From contig NZ_JAEQMG010000149.1 of NCBI RefSeq assembly GCF_016680995.1, positions 1-58,168 of the forward strand: a DNA stretch of 58,168 nt, given 5' to 3'. Source of the stretch: Ruminococcus difficilis. GTDB lineage: Bacteria; Bacillota_A; Clostridia; Oscillospirales; Acutalibacteraceae. The notes under the pieces were generated by a model. That model saw only the letters and a list, made by a program, of their open reading frames with translations, ran no database searches and was not told where the DNA came from. Shown here in pieces: positions 25,179-33,369 of the stretch. The first letter of the stretch is position 1; every line of letters begins with the position of its first letter. The translations under genes were made by a program, and so were the position numbers.

Positions 25179-26078
25179 TTACTTATCTGTCACCATTTCC
25201 TTGACGGAGGCGGCGAGAGATGCGATGTTCTGCATATCGGCGGGGATGATCAGCTTGGTTGCCTGACCGTCGGCTACCTTTGCGAGAGCTTCCAGAGATT
25301 TCAGGTCGATGACCTTCTCGCTGGGATCCGCCTCAGAGAGCATACGCAGCGCGTCGGCGTTCGCTTTCTGTACCGCTAAGATCGCCTGAGCTTCACCTTC
25401 CGCTTCACGGATCTTGGATTCCTTGATCGCGTCTGCCTTCAGAATCGCGGATTCCTTCAAGCCCTCGGCTACGAGGATCTGGGAGCGCTTCTCACCCTCT
25501 GCGTCGAGGATGCGGGCACGGCGCTCACGCTCTGCCTTCATCTGCTTTTCCATCGCGTCCTGGATCTCACGCGGAGGCAGGATGTTCTTGAGCTCTACGC
25601 GGATCACGCGGATGCCCCACGCGTCGGTAGCTTCATCAAGGATGATACGGATCTTGTCGTTGATGGTGTCGCGAGAGGTCAGGGTGGAGTCGAGCTCCAG
25701 GTCACCGATGATATTACGCAGGGTGGTGGCGGTCAGATTCTCGATCGCGCTGAGCGGACGTTCCACGCCGTAAGTGTAGAGCTTGGGATCGGTGATCTCA
25801 AAATATACGACGGTGTCGATCTGCATGGTAACGTTATCACGGGTGATGACCGGCTGGGGCGGGAAATCGACGACCTGCTCCTTAAGCGATACACGCTTGG
25901 AGATCCTGTCGATGAACGGTACTTTCAAGTGCAGACCGGTGCCCCATGTCTGATGATAAGCGCCGAGACGTTCGATGACAAAGGCGTGTGCCTGAGGCAC
26001 GATCTTGATGTTGCGTGCTACGATGATGATCACGATCAGCGCGATCACAGCAAGAACGATTAATGATACGATTGACAT
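25179..26078 (-). CDS. SPFH/band-7 (stomatin-like) membrane protein
   Basis: 299 residues: one N-terminal transmembrane helix (2-22), then the SPFH domain (VPQAHAFVIERLGAYHQTW, ITRDNVTMQIDTVVYFEITD), then a long charged coiled coil (ERERRARILDAEGEKRSQIL) and a C-terminal segment. This is the QmcA/HflC-like type that assembles into membrane scaffold rings. The start at 26078 has AGGAGAAAGGA upstream. The NfeD-type gene just upstream is its usual partner, so the two probably form one operon. Confidence 0.95.
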   Translation of the reverse strand: MSIVSLIVLAVIALIVIIIVARNIKIVPQAHAFVIERLGAYHQTWGTGLHLKVPFIDRISKRVSLKEQVVDFPPQPVITRDNVTMQIDTVVYFEITDPKLYTYGVERPLSAIENLTATTLRNIIGDLELDSTLTSRDTINDKIRIILDEATDAWGIRVIRVELKNILPPREIQDAMEKQMKAERERRARILDAEGEKRSQILVAEGLKESAILKADAIKESKIREAEGEAQAILAVQKANADALRMLSEADPSEKVIDLKSLEALAKVADGQATKLIIPADMQNIASLAASVKEMVTDK

Positions 26079-26243
26079 GATAATTTCCTTTCTCCTTTTT
26101 AACTGCGGGCTTAGCCCAAATACTTGATTATCGGGAGGAGCAAGCCCCTCCCCTACTTTTCTCAGGAGGAGCGCTGTTGCATGGGAATTGTAAGCCAAAT
26201 CACAGATTTGGACAATTCCTCAAGCCCCTCCCCTACATATTTA

Positions 26244-26675
26244 TTATACTTTGGACACGATCAGCTTGACGCCCTCGATCGCGGTAACAACCACACGATC
26301 TCCCGGTTCGATCAACTGACCGTCGGCGCTGCGAGCCGTCCACTTTTCGTTATCGACCTTGACAAGACCCTTGGCGTGATCGTTATCGATCGCCTCCACC
26401 ACAACGGCGGATTTGCCGATATAGCGGTCGGCGTTGGTCGCCTCGGGACGTTTTCGCTTGAGCTTTTTGACCAGCGGTCGGGTCACCGCCAGCGCGATCG
26501 CCGTGACGACGACGAACACGATCACCTGAATATAGATCTGATCCGTGAACAGCGAGGTGATACACGCCGCCGCGCTTCCGATCGCGAACCACACGGATAC
26601 CAGCTGGACGGTACAAGCCTCCGTCACGCCCATGACAACGGCGATGACAAGCCATATGATCGTCATTGTACTCAT
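26244..26675 (-). CDS. NfeD-family membrane protein
   Basis: 143 residues: three to four transmembrane helices in the first ~70 residues, then an OB-fold domain (IGKSAVVVEAIDNDHAKGLV, DGQLIEPGDRVVVTAIEGVK). There is no ClpP-like protease part, so it is the short NfeD type paired with SPFH proteins. A 160-bp spacer with a short palindrome (about 26190-26218, AATTGTAAGCC...) separates it from the SPFH gene. Confidence 0.9.
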   Translation of the reverse strand: MSTMTIIWLVIAVVMGVTEACTVQLVSVWFAIGSAAACITSLFTDQIYIQVIVFVVVTAIALAVTRPLVKKLKRKRPEATNADRYIGKSAVVVEAIDNDHAKGLVKVDNEKWTARSADGQLIEPGDRVVVTAIEGVKLIVSKV

Positions 26676-26678
26676 AAG

Positions 26679-26813
26679 CTACCTCCAAAAGAAGAATCCG
26701 AACGGCCCCATCGGGGGTCTGCGGTGCATGAACAGGTGTCGCCTCGGCATAAAGAACCGCGGCAGCGGCGCAAAGGGTCTGTGACACATCGGTCTGAATA
26801 GATTAAAGATCAT
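26679..26813 (-). CDS. Possible small basic proline/phenylalanine-rich protein
   Basis: A 44-codon frame (MIFNLFRPMCHRPFAPLP...GPFGFFFWR) fits between its neighbours. It overlaps the end of the upstream membrane-protein gene by 11 nt and ends 3 nt before the NfeD start. Composition is unusual (Pro, Arg, His, Phe) and no family is recognised. GGAGGC lies about 15 nt upstream, too far to be convincing. It may be a coupled small protein or just untranslated operon sequence. Confidence 0.3.
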   Translation of the reverse strand: MIFNLFRPMCHRPFAPLPRFFMPRRHLFMHRRPPMGPFGFFFWR

Positions 26814-27114
26814 GATCTTTGAATAACGCCTCCTTATTATCCTGTGTTTTTTCAACGGGAGAATTCTGTTTTTCGGCATGTTTTCCGACAAAGAACGAAA
26901 TGATCAGCATGACGAACAGCGGGATAAAGATCACCATCATCAGCCGGTTTCCGGTGAAGATCGAGATCATCATCAATATGAAGGTGATCACACTCAGCAC
27001 CGCGCTGATGGTCGTGAATGTGGATTTCTTCTGTGATCCGTACACATCCTTGTACTGGTTCGCGGAAGCCGCCACGGGTCTGTTCTTCATAAAATCGGTT
27101 TGATTGTTTTCCAT
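26803..27114 (-). CDS. Small two-helix membrane protein of unknown function
   Basis: 103 residues with two adjacent transmembrane helices (about 35-80: FTTISAVLSVITFILMMISI, VIFIPLFVMLIISFFVG) and charged polar ends. The ATG at 27114 has AGGTGAG upstream; GTG codons just before it are less likely. It lies between a DUF1836 regulator and the NfeD/SPFH genes, all in the same direction with short gaps, so co-transcription is likely. No family recognised. Confidence 0.7.
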   Translation of the reverse strand: MENNQTDFMKNRPVAASANQYKDVYGSQKKSTFTTISAVLSVITFILMMISIFTGNRLMMVIFIPLFVMLIISFFVGKHAEKQNSPVEKTQDNKEALFKDHDL

Positions 27115-27125
27115 CACTCTCACCT

Positions 27126-27671
27126 TTATTTCTGTGACTCGTCGATCACATTGATATACAATGCGTCGGCGTTCTGTTTATATCGATTTGCCATATGGGT
27201 GTTTGCCATCACCGTCAACGCCGCGGCAAGCTTTTCGGAATCGGACGTCTTGACGCTGTCATCGAGAAACGCCGCTACTCTCTGTCCGATCTGATCGGGC
27301 GGGGCGGGATCTTCCGACAGCTCCCGCGCGATATCACAGAACAGGTCATACAACGCCTCTTCGGTGATGATATCGTCGCTTTCGTCATCGGCGTCGCCGT
27401 TGACATATCGGAGCAAGCTGCCAACGCGGTCGATCTGCATACTCTCTCTGAGCTCCGAGATCAGCAGGATCCGCGCCAGATGGCGCTCCTTGTACTTCTT
27501 CCCTACCGGATGCGGAACATAGCCGCGCTTGATCCAGTTCTGGATCGTCGACGGCTCCAGTCCGCTCAAGGTGCAGACCTGACTGAGCGTTAAGCCGTCG
27601 GTCGCCCGGATCAAAGGAAGATATTCCGCTATCCTGCACGGGCTTTGAACACTTGGATTATCTATCATCAC
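27126..27671 (-). CDS. DUF1836 family protein, MerR-like helix-turn-helix
   Basis: 181 residues. The N-terminal part (GLTLSQVCTLSGLEPSTIQN, WIKRGYVPHP) is a MerR-like winged helix with the WIKRGYV wing. The rest is helical with many acidic residues (DADDESDDIITEEALYDLF). This matches DUF1836, a Firmicute family assumed to be regulators. GGAGG lies 8 nt before the ATG. It probably heads the operon with the small membrane protein, NfeD and SPFH genes. Confidence 0.8.
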   Translation of the reverse strand: MMIDNPSVQSPCRIAEYLPLIRATDGLTLSQVCTLSGLEPSTIQNWIKRGYVPHPVGKKYKERHLARILLISELRESMQIDRVGSLLRYVNGDADDESDDIITEEALYDLFCDIARELSEDPAPPDQIGQRVAAFLDDSVKTSDSEKLAAALTVMANTHMANRYKQNADALYINVIDESQK

Positions 27672-27797
27672 GCGACCTCCTCTTCAAGTTTACATGATTA
27701 TATCACAGGTTCACGTGACTGTCAATAGTTTTCGTAAGATTATTTTTGAAAAATTTTTTATTGTCAGATTGCTCCGCTCCCATAGGATCAAGCAACG

Positions 27798-27822
27798 AAA
27801 AAGCCCGCCAATCATGACGGGC
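27798..27822 (-). terminator. Terminator of the lipoprotein gene
   Basis: On the minus strand GCCCG (27818-27822) pairs with CGGGC (27803-27807), followed by T5 (27798-27802), just past the stop codon. Confidence 0.75.
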
Positions 27823-27831
27823 ATCGTGCTT

Positions 27832-28329
27832 TTATTCAAAGGTTTTTTCGGTGATGATGGCATTATCGCCGTTGCGATAGACGACCTTCACCTTGGGATT
27901 CTCAACATCAACATAGGTTTTGAGCGTACCGGCAACAGAAGTAAAGGTAGAGCCCTTTTCCTCCAACGCCTTATCCAGTCCGGATTTGAGTTCGGCAACG
28001 CCGTTCTCATCATAGGTCTGGGTGAAGAGGTAGTCATACACCAGTGTATCATCGCCCTCCGCATAGATCGACATCTCCATGTCATCGGACTTGTTGGATT
28101 CGATCGTGGAGTTGATCTGCGACTGCACCTCGGGTGTATCCAGATACTCTTTGACGGTCGCGTAACGCTTGCCGGAAGATGAAACGCTTGAAGCTTGGGC
28201 AGCGTCAGTCTGCGAGGCGGTGGAAGAAGCCGGATCGGAAGCGGGTTCGGTATTATCCTGCTTGGGTGAGCAAGCGGCTAAGCCGACACATAACAGCGCA
28301 ACAAGTAAAACACAGATGATTCTTTTCAT
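27832..28329 (-). CDS. Secreted lipoprotein, DUF4854-like
   Basis: 165 residues with a lipoprotein signal (KRIICVLLVALLCVGLAAC; the lipobox Cys is about residue 20), a Ser/Thr/Ala linker, then an alpha/beta domain (VKEYLDTPEVQSQINSTIES, DDTLVYDYLFTQTYDENGVA). This resembles the DUF4854 lipoproteins of Clostridia, whose role is unknown. It is anchored outside the cytoplasmic membrane. GGAGG lies 5 nt before the ATG at 28329. It appears monocistronic. Confidence 0.85.
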   Translation of the reverse strand: MKRIICVLLVALLCVGLAACSPKQDNTEPASDPASSTASQTDAAQASSVSSSGKRYATVKEYLDTPEVQSQINSTIESNKSDDMEMSIYAEGDDTLVYDYLFTQTYDENGVAELKSGLDKALEEKGSTFTSVAGTLKTYVDVENPKVKVVYRNGDNAIITEKTFE

Positions 28330-28411
28330 GTGATCCTCCATTGATTGAAATTATTGATTACAGCGATAGTATATCACAGATATGAGTAAGATACAAGTTA
28401 TTATATGACAA

Positions 28412-29308
28412 CTAATGATAATCGAATCCGCTGTTCTCCCCTATCGGCTGATCCAACAGCTCGGGATGGGCGCAGATATAATGAATGAGCTTTAAGCTGC
28501 GCGCGAAGTAGAAGCCGTCGCCGATGCGCTCATCGAGCGTCGCGCCGATATCGCATACCTTGCGGATCTGCTTTGAGCCGTCGGGCATGAGGCGCTCTTC
28601 CTCATGGATCGTACCGATGGTGACCATGATGCTGTTGGTGCCGTAGTTGTTCAGATGATGATAGACGGCGGGGCATTTGATCGAGCCGAGATTGGAGAGC
28701 AGGACGGTCGCGTAGTGCGGATCACCTTCGGTCAGCGCCGCGGGATTCTTGCCCCAGAAATCGAGCCATCGCACGATCTTACAGATCAGCATGACGATCG
28801 GCCGCGGGAATGCCGCTACCTTGTCGAGCAGGTCATCGACGCCCGCCTTTTGATTACCGCGTGAGCGAACCTTTTTGACCTTGTTGACGACCATCTGACT
28901 GACGTTGTCGACGGTGTCGGTATCCTTAGGGACGAAGAACAGAAGCGCTTCTTCCGCGTGATCCTCAAACGCCAGCTTCGCTACAAACGCGACGCTGATA
29001 TCAAAACGCTCATAGACGCGGCGTCCTTGCACAAAGCGGTTCATCAAAGGGCGTTCCCTGACCATCTTCGCGACTGCCGCGATCACGCAATGGAAAAATG
29101 TCGTTTTCAGATCGGGGTGCTCCGCGTTCTTTTGCTCGACATACTTCATCATTTCGGTAACGTCGATCGTATCATTCAGATACACCTCGCAGTCGGTGCG
29201 CTTCGGCCACAGACTCGCCATGATTGTCTGCAAGCCGGACACCTTGACGCGGCGGCCGTCTCGGCGATCGCCCCATCTTCTTTTATACTTGTTTTGATTC
29301 CCAGCCAT
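28412..29308 (-). CDS. 2-oxoacid dehydrogenase acyltransferase (E2)-like/CAT-like protein without lipoyl domain
   Basis: 298 residues resembling only the catalytic domain of E2 acyltransferases and chloramphenicol acetyltransferase. The DVTEMMKYVEQKN helix, LKTTFFHCVIAAVAKMVRER, GGxSxSN-like LLSNLGSIKC and a C-terminal TLDERIGDGFYFAR are visible. In active enzymes the last motif is DHRxxDG with a catalytic His; here it is DERIGDG, with Glu in place of His. There is no lipoyl or E1-binding domain. An acyl-CoA-dependent acyltransferase with a changed mechanism, or a non-catalytic protein, are both possible. GAGGAAG lies upstream of the ATG. The MBL hydrolase and ligase genes follow upstream in the same direction. 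Confidence 0.75.
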   Translation of the reverse strand: MAGNQNKYKRRWGDRRDGRRVKVSGLQTIMASLWPKRTDCEVYLNDTIDVTEMMKYVEQKNAEHPDLKTTFFHCVIAAVAKMVRERPLMNRFVQGRRVYERFDISVAFVAKLAFEDHAEEALLFFVPKDTDTVDNVSQMVVNKVKKVRSRGNQKAGVDDLLDKVAAFPRPIVMLICKIVRWLDFWGKNPAALTEGDPHYATVLLSNLGSIKCPAVYHHLNNYGTNSIMVTIGTIHEEERLMPDGSKQIRKVCDIGATLDERIGDGFYFARSLKLIHYICAHPELLDQPIGENSGFDYH

Positions 29309-29337
29309 AGTCTTCCTCTGTCTTGTATTTTTATATC

Positions 29338-30117
29338 TTATATCTCATACACCTTACCGCGCTTCAGTGCCGCGGCAGGAATACCGCTGCGTATCAGCTT
29401 CGCGGTGAATTCCACCGTATCGATATGCCTCGTCATCGGCGGGAAGGTGTTGTCATAGTGATCCAGATAGATCCGTTTCGGTTGGAGCTTATTGATGATC
29501 GGCACCACCGTGCGCGCGGGATCGGACGTCCCTTGGAACGGCAGGATCAGCACATCGGCGCCGGTCGGGTACGCGGTATTGATATCCAGCCCCATACTGC
29601 CGAGCAGCTGGATACGCTTGCCCTCCGCTTCGATCTCATAAAAGAGCGTCTCACCGTTCTCCGCGTACAGGCGGTTGAGCTTGATCAGCTCATATAGGCG
29701 CTTGGGATACAGAAAGGTATCCCACTTGAATATGGTCTTGAGCATGATGCCCAGATCAAAGCGGCAATGTCTGCCCTGATAGACGCGAATGGTAAAGTTG
29801 CCGAGCTGAAAGGTCGCACCGGGGATGATCACCCGGAGCTGTTCGCGCTCCATGCCGCGTTTCATCAAGGTTTTACAAGGAGCGCTCGTCGCGTAGATCA
29901 AGGTATCGGACTTTTGATACAATCTCGGGATGTCGAGGATATGATCAAAATGTCCGTGCGTCACCAGAACGGAATCCGCGGTGCGGTATTTGACCGCGTG
30001 CAGTTTTCTGCGGCAGGTCGTCTCATGCAGAGGGATGGTCAAAAAGGGATCGAACGCGATCCTATAGCCCTCGGATTCGAGTAGGATCGACGCGGTGCCG
30101 TGCCAGCTCAGTTTCAT
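29338..30117 (-). CDS. MBL-fold metallohydrolase (UlaG-like)
   Basis: 259 residues with the metallo-beta-lactamase fold. The N-terminal strand LSWHGTASILLESEG, the metal motif THGHFDH (~53-59), a later GxxGLD/INTAYPTGAD region and a final LDHYDN supply metal ligands. The arrangement resembles the UlaG/lactonase-like group. The substrate is unknown. Its ATG overlaps the stop of the acyl-CoA ligase gene by 4 nt, so the two are co-translated; hydrolysis of an acyl or lactone product is a possible link. Confidence 0.88.
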   Translation of the reverse strand: MKLSWHGTASILLESEGYRIAFDPFLTIPLHETTCRRKLHAVKYRTADSVLVTHGHFDHILDIPRLYQKSDTLIYATSAPCKTLMKRGMEREQLRVIIPGATFQLGNFTIRVYQGRHCRFDLGIMLKTIFKWDTFLYPKRLYELIKLNRLYAENGETLFYEIEAEGKRIQLLGSMGLDINTAYPTGADVLILPFQGTSDPARTVVPIINKLQPKRIYLDHYDNTFPPMTRHIDTVEFTAKLIRSGIPAAALKRGKVYEI

Positions 30118-31799
30118 GCTTTTGCCTCCTCTTCTGCGTTTGCTTCTTCTTCCAGCTTACGATAAGCGACCTTGCCGACCAGCGTCTTGGGCAACTCGTC
30201 ACGGAAGATGATCTCCTTGGGTAACGCGTACTTGGCGATATGCAGCTCGAGCTCATCCATGATCTTCTGTTTCAGCGCGTCCGTCGGCTCGACACCGTCG
30301 TGCAGGACGATATAGGCGCGTACCCGCTGCATACGGCGGGGATCCTTGACGCCGATGACACAGCTGTACGCCACCTCATCCACGCCGTCGATCACATTCT
30401 CGATCGCCCCGGGATAGACGTTATAGCCGTTGGTGATGATCATGCGCTTGATACGCTGTTTGAAATAGACATAACCGTCCTCGTCCATGTAGCCGAGGTC
30501 GCCGGTATAGAGCCAGATGTTGCCGTCGGCGAGTCGGCGCAGGGTCTTTGCGGTCTCTTCGGGATTTTTCAGATAGCCCTTCATCAAGGTCGGACCGCGC
30601 AGGATGATCTCGCCCTCTTCACCAAAGGGCAAAACATCGTCGGTACCGGGTCGGACAATCTGATAGACCATATCGGGGAACGGCAGTCCGATGCTGTTCT
30701 CACGATATTCATTGGTCGGGGTCAGACAGCTCGCGGTGACACATTCGGTCAGCCCGTAGCCCTCGCGCACCTGGATATGGGCGTTGTGCTCATGCAAAAA
30801 CGCATCGATTTTACGCTTGAGCTCGACGGAAAGTGAATCGCCGCCGCAGAACATCCCGAACAGATAGGACAGATCCTTCCCTTCCAGCTCGGGCAAATGC
30901 AAAAGCGCCTCGAATATCGTGGGGACCCCGGCGATGAAATTCGGCTTTTTTTGCAGCAGCGCCTTGGCGTAGGTATGTTTATTGAAGGTCGGCATCAGCA
31001 TACACAGCGCGCCGAGCACCAGACCGACATGAATGTTGATACCCAGTCCGAAGCCGTGGAACATCGGCATACAGCTGAGCAGCTTCATACCGCGCTTGGT
31101 GTCAAAGTTCAGCGCCTCAAAGCCCTGCATCGCCAATGCGTTGAAGTTGAAATCGGTCAGACAAATGCCCTTAGGCTGTCCCGAAGTACCGCCGCTGTAG
31201 AGGATGACCGAGGTGCGATCCTGTTCAAAGGGTTCATTTTCTACGGACTCGATCCGATCCGCGCCCTTGAGAAAGTCCTTATAGAGCATCCCGTAATCGG
31301 TGTTCGGGTATTTCATATAATCCTTGCCCTTTTTGACAAAATAGGCAACGGACAGGAAAAAGGGCAGTTCATCCTGCATGCGGCAGATGATCGCCTTCAC
31401 GGGATGATCGGCGTTGTCGATCGCGTTCTGGACGGTCTCGCAAAACAGGTCGATCGTGACGATCGCTTTGCTCTCGCTGAGGTTCAGATAATAGGTGATC
31501 TCATTCTGCGCGGACTGGGGATGGATCATGTTAGCGATCGCGCCGATCCGGTTCAGCGCGTAAAAGCATTCCACGGTCTGCGGCGTGTTCGGCATACACA
31601 GCGTCACCGCGTCACCCTTTCGGATGCCCAGCGCCTTGAACGCCTTGGCACAGCGCTCGATGCGTCGGATCAGCTCTCCGTAGGTGATCAGCCTGCCGTA
31701 GAACTCCAAAGCGTTATCCTTCGGATTGATATTGGCACAATTCTCCACCATCTGATACATCGTCAGGCGGGGATAATCGATTTGATACGTTTCACTCAT
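30114..31799 (-). CDS. AMP-forming long-chain acyl-CoA ligase (FadD-like)
   Basis: A 561-residue cytosolic or membrane-associated ligase that activates a carboxylic acid with ATP and CoA. Motifs in order: LYSGGTSGQPKGI, PMFHGFGLG, EGYGLTECV, LYTGDLGYMDEDGYVYFKQR, KRMIITNGYNVYPGAIE and the C-terminal LPKTLVGKVAYRKL with the catalytic Lys. The ATG at 31799 has AAGAGG 7 nt upstream. It overlaps the MBL gene. Chain length preference cannot be read from sequence; FadD-type long-chain acids are the default guess. Confidence 0.9.
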   Translation of the reverse strand: MSETYQIDYPRLTMYQMVENCANINPKDNALEFYGRLITYGELIRRIERCAKAFKALGIRKGDAVTLCMPNTPQTVECFYALNRIGAIANMIHPQSAQNEITYYLNLSESKAIVTIDLFCETVQNAIDNADHPVKAIICRMQDELPFFLSVAYFVKKGKDYMKYPNTDYGMLYKDFLKGADRIESVENEPFEQDRTSVILYSGGTSGQPKGICLTDFNFNALAMQGFEALNFDTKRGMKLLSCMPMFHGFGLGINIHVGLVLGALCMLMPTFNKHTYAKALLQKKPNFIAGVPTIFEALLHLPELEGKDLSYLFGMFCGGDSLSVELKRKIDAFLHEHNAHIQVREGYGLTECVTASCLTPTNEYRENSIGLPFPDMVYQIVRPGTDDVLPFGEEGEIILRGPTLMKGYLKNPEETAKTLRRLADGNIWLYTGDLGYMDEDGYVYFKQRIKRMIITNGYNVYPGAIENVIDGVDEVAYSCVIGVKDPRRMQRVRAYIVLHDGVEPTDALKQKIMDELELHIAKYALPKEIIFRDELPKTLVGKVAYRKLEEEANAEEEAKA

Positions 31800-31901
31800 G
31801 TATTTGCCTCTTTGCAATTGACGTTAACAGCTATATGATAAACAATATTTGAAATAATGTCAATCGATTCGACACAATCCGCTGTTGAAAACACCCTTTG
31901 C

Positions 31902-31930
31902 TTGACTTATCCGAGGGAAAGTATTATTAT
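31902..31930 (+). promoter_or_regulatory. Promoter of pncB
   Basis: TTGACT (31902-31907), a 17-bp spacer, TATTAT (31925-31930), about 50 bp before the start codon. Confidence 0.85.
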
Positions 31931-31979
31931 GTAAAAGTCGAACACTATCAATCTGATTCGGCATGAAAGGACTATTATT

Positions 31980-33176
31980 ATGAAACTCGACCCGATTGTA
32001 ATATCGCTGCTGGACACCGATCTGTATAAATTCAATATGGATCAGGTCATCTTCCATAAGCATACCGACCTGTGCGGCAAATACTATTTTAAATGCCGCA
32101 ACAAGGACGTCAAGTTCACGCAGGAAATGCTCGACGAGATCAACTCCCAGATCGACCATCTGTGTACCCTGCGATTCAGAAAGGATGAGCTGGATTATCT
32201 GCGCTCTATCCGCTTTATCAAAAACGACTATGTGGAATTCCTGCGCTTATGGCACCCGATCCGCGAGTATGTCAACGCCTCGCTGAGCAAGGACGGCGAG
32301 CTGGAGATCATCATAGACGGTCCCCTCTTCTCGGCGATGCAGTTCGAGATCCACCTGCTCGAGATCGTCAACGAGGTCTACTTCCGCATGTCATACGATT
32401 ATGACACGCTGCTAAAATCCGCCGAGGAAAAGCTCAGTGCGAAGATCGAGGCGCTGAACGACGGCACCTATACCTTCAAGTTTGCCGAATTCGGCTGTCG
32501 CAGACGCCTCTCGCGCGAGTGGCAGGACGTCGTGGTGCGCCGACTGTCCACCGAGACAGATAAATGTATCGGCACCTCCAACGTCTATCTCGCGATGAAA
32601 TACAACCTGACCCCCATCGGCACCTACGCGCATGAGTTCGTACAGATGTATCAGGGCATCGACCGCTATCCCCTCGCCTACACCAACCACTACGCGATGC
32701 GCGACTGGTACGACGAGTATGACGGCGACAACGGTACCGCCCTGACCGACACCATCACCACCGATCTGTTCCTGATGGACTTCAATCGCTCCAATGTCAA
32801 CAACTACAACGGTGTGCGCCATGATTCCGGCGATCCGTATGAATGGGGCGAGAAGATCATCAAGCACTACGAGAGCTACGGCGTCGACCCCAGGACAAAG
32901 CTGCTGCTGTTCTCCGACAGTCTGAACTTTGACCGCGCGCAAAAGCTCTTTGACTACTTCAAGGACAGAGCGAAGGTCAGCTTCGGCATCGGCACCTACT
33001 GCTCCAACGATACCTGCGTCGATCCGCTCAACATCGTCATCAAGCTGCAGTATGTCAACGGAAAGCCCGTCGCGAAGCTCAGCGACAATCCCGAGAAGAG
33101 CATGTGCCACGACGCGGATTATCTCAAATACCTCAAACGCTCCGTCGCCTTCCGTCTGAAAAGAGAAACATTGTGA
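31980..33176 (+). CDS. pncB: Nicotinate phosphoribosyltransferase
   Basis: 398 residues, the shorter enterobacterial-type NAPRTase. It makes nicotinate mononucleotide from nicotinate and PRPP in NAD salvage. Signature segments include LLDTDLYKFNMDQVIF, FAEFGCRRRLSREWQD, GTSNVYLAMKYNLTPIGTYAHE, GVRHDSGDPYEWGEK, LLFSDSLNFDRA and FGIGTYCSND. AAAGGA is about 8 nt before the ATG. It is one of few plus-strand genes and stands alone between its own promoter and a bidirectional terminator. Confidence 0.96.
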   Translation: MKLDPIVISLLDTDLYKFNMDQVIFHKHTDLCGKYYFKCRNKDVKFTQEMLDEINSQIDHLCTLRFRKDELDYLRSIRFIKNDYVEFLRLWHPIREYVNASLSKDGELEIIIDGPLFSAMQFEIHLLEIVNEVYFRMSYDYDTLLKSAEEKLSAKIEALNDGTYTFKFAEFGCRRRLSREWQDVVVRRLSTETDKCIGTSNVYLAMKYNLTPIGTYAHEFVQMYQGIDRYPLAYTNHYAMRDWYDEYDGDNGTALTDTITTDLFLMDFNRSNVNNYNGVRHDSGDPYEWGEKIIKHYESYGVDPRTKLLLFSDSLNFDRAQKLFDYFKDRAKVSFGIGTYCSNDTCVDPLNIVIKLQYVNGKPVAKLSDNPEKSMCHDADYLKYLKRSVAFRLKRETL

Positions 33177-33177
33177 T

Positions 33178-33313
33178 CGGTTGAATCTACCACAGCATGA
33201 ATACCTCGCAATGACGATGATAATAGGTTGAGATCGCCGCGGCTTGGATGCCCCGCAATGACGATGATAATAGGTTGAGATTGCCACGGCATGAATGCCT
33301 CGCAATGACGATC
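33178..33313. repeat. Three tandem family-B hairpin repeats
   Basis: Three adjacent copies (about 45-50 bp each) of GGTTGAGATTGCCACGGCAT...GCCTCGCAATGACGATGAT. The first is the most degenerate. Each copy alone can form a hairpin. Confidence 0.85.
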
Positions 33314-33326
33314 GTATACAGATGAA

Positions 33327-33362
33327 AACCCCGCCGTTCATTCATTCGGCGGGGTTCGTTTT
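33327..33362. terminator. Bidirectional terminator between pncB and the CotH gene
   Basis: A perfect 10-bp stem (33327-33336 with 33347-33356), a 10-nt loop and T-rich flanks. It ends pncB and the convergent CotH gene. Confidence 0.85.
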
Positions 33363-33369
33363 ATACCGG

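Noticed and set aside
33178..33313. Triple repeat considered as a CRISPR remnant
   Set aside because: Each unit is a self-palindrome of the dispersed family B and there are no distinct spacers.
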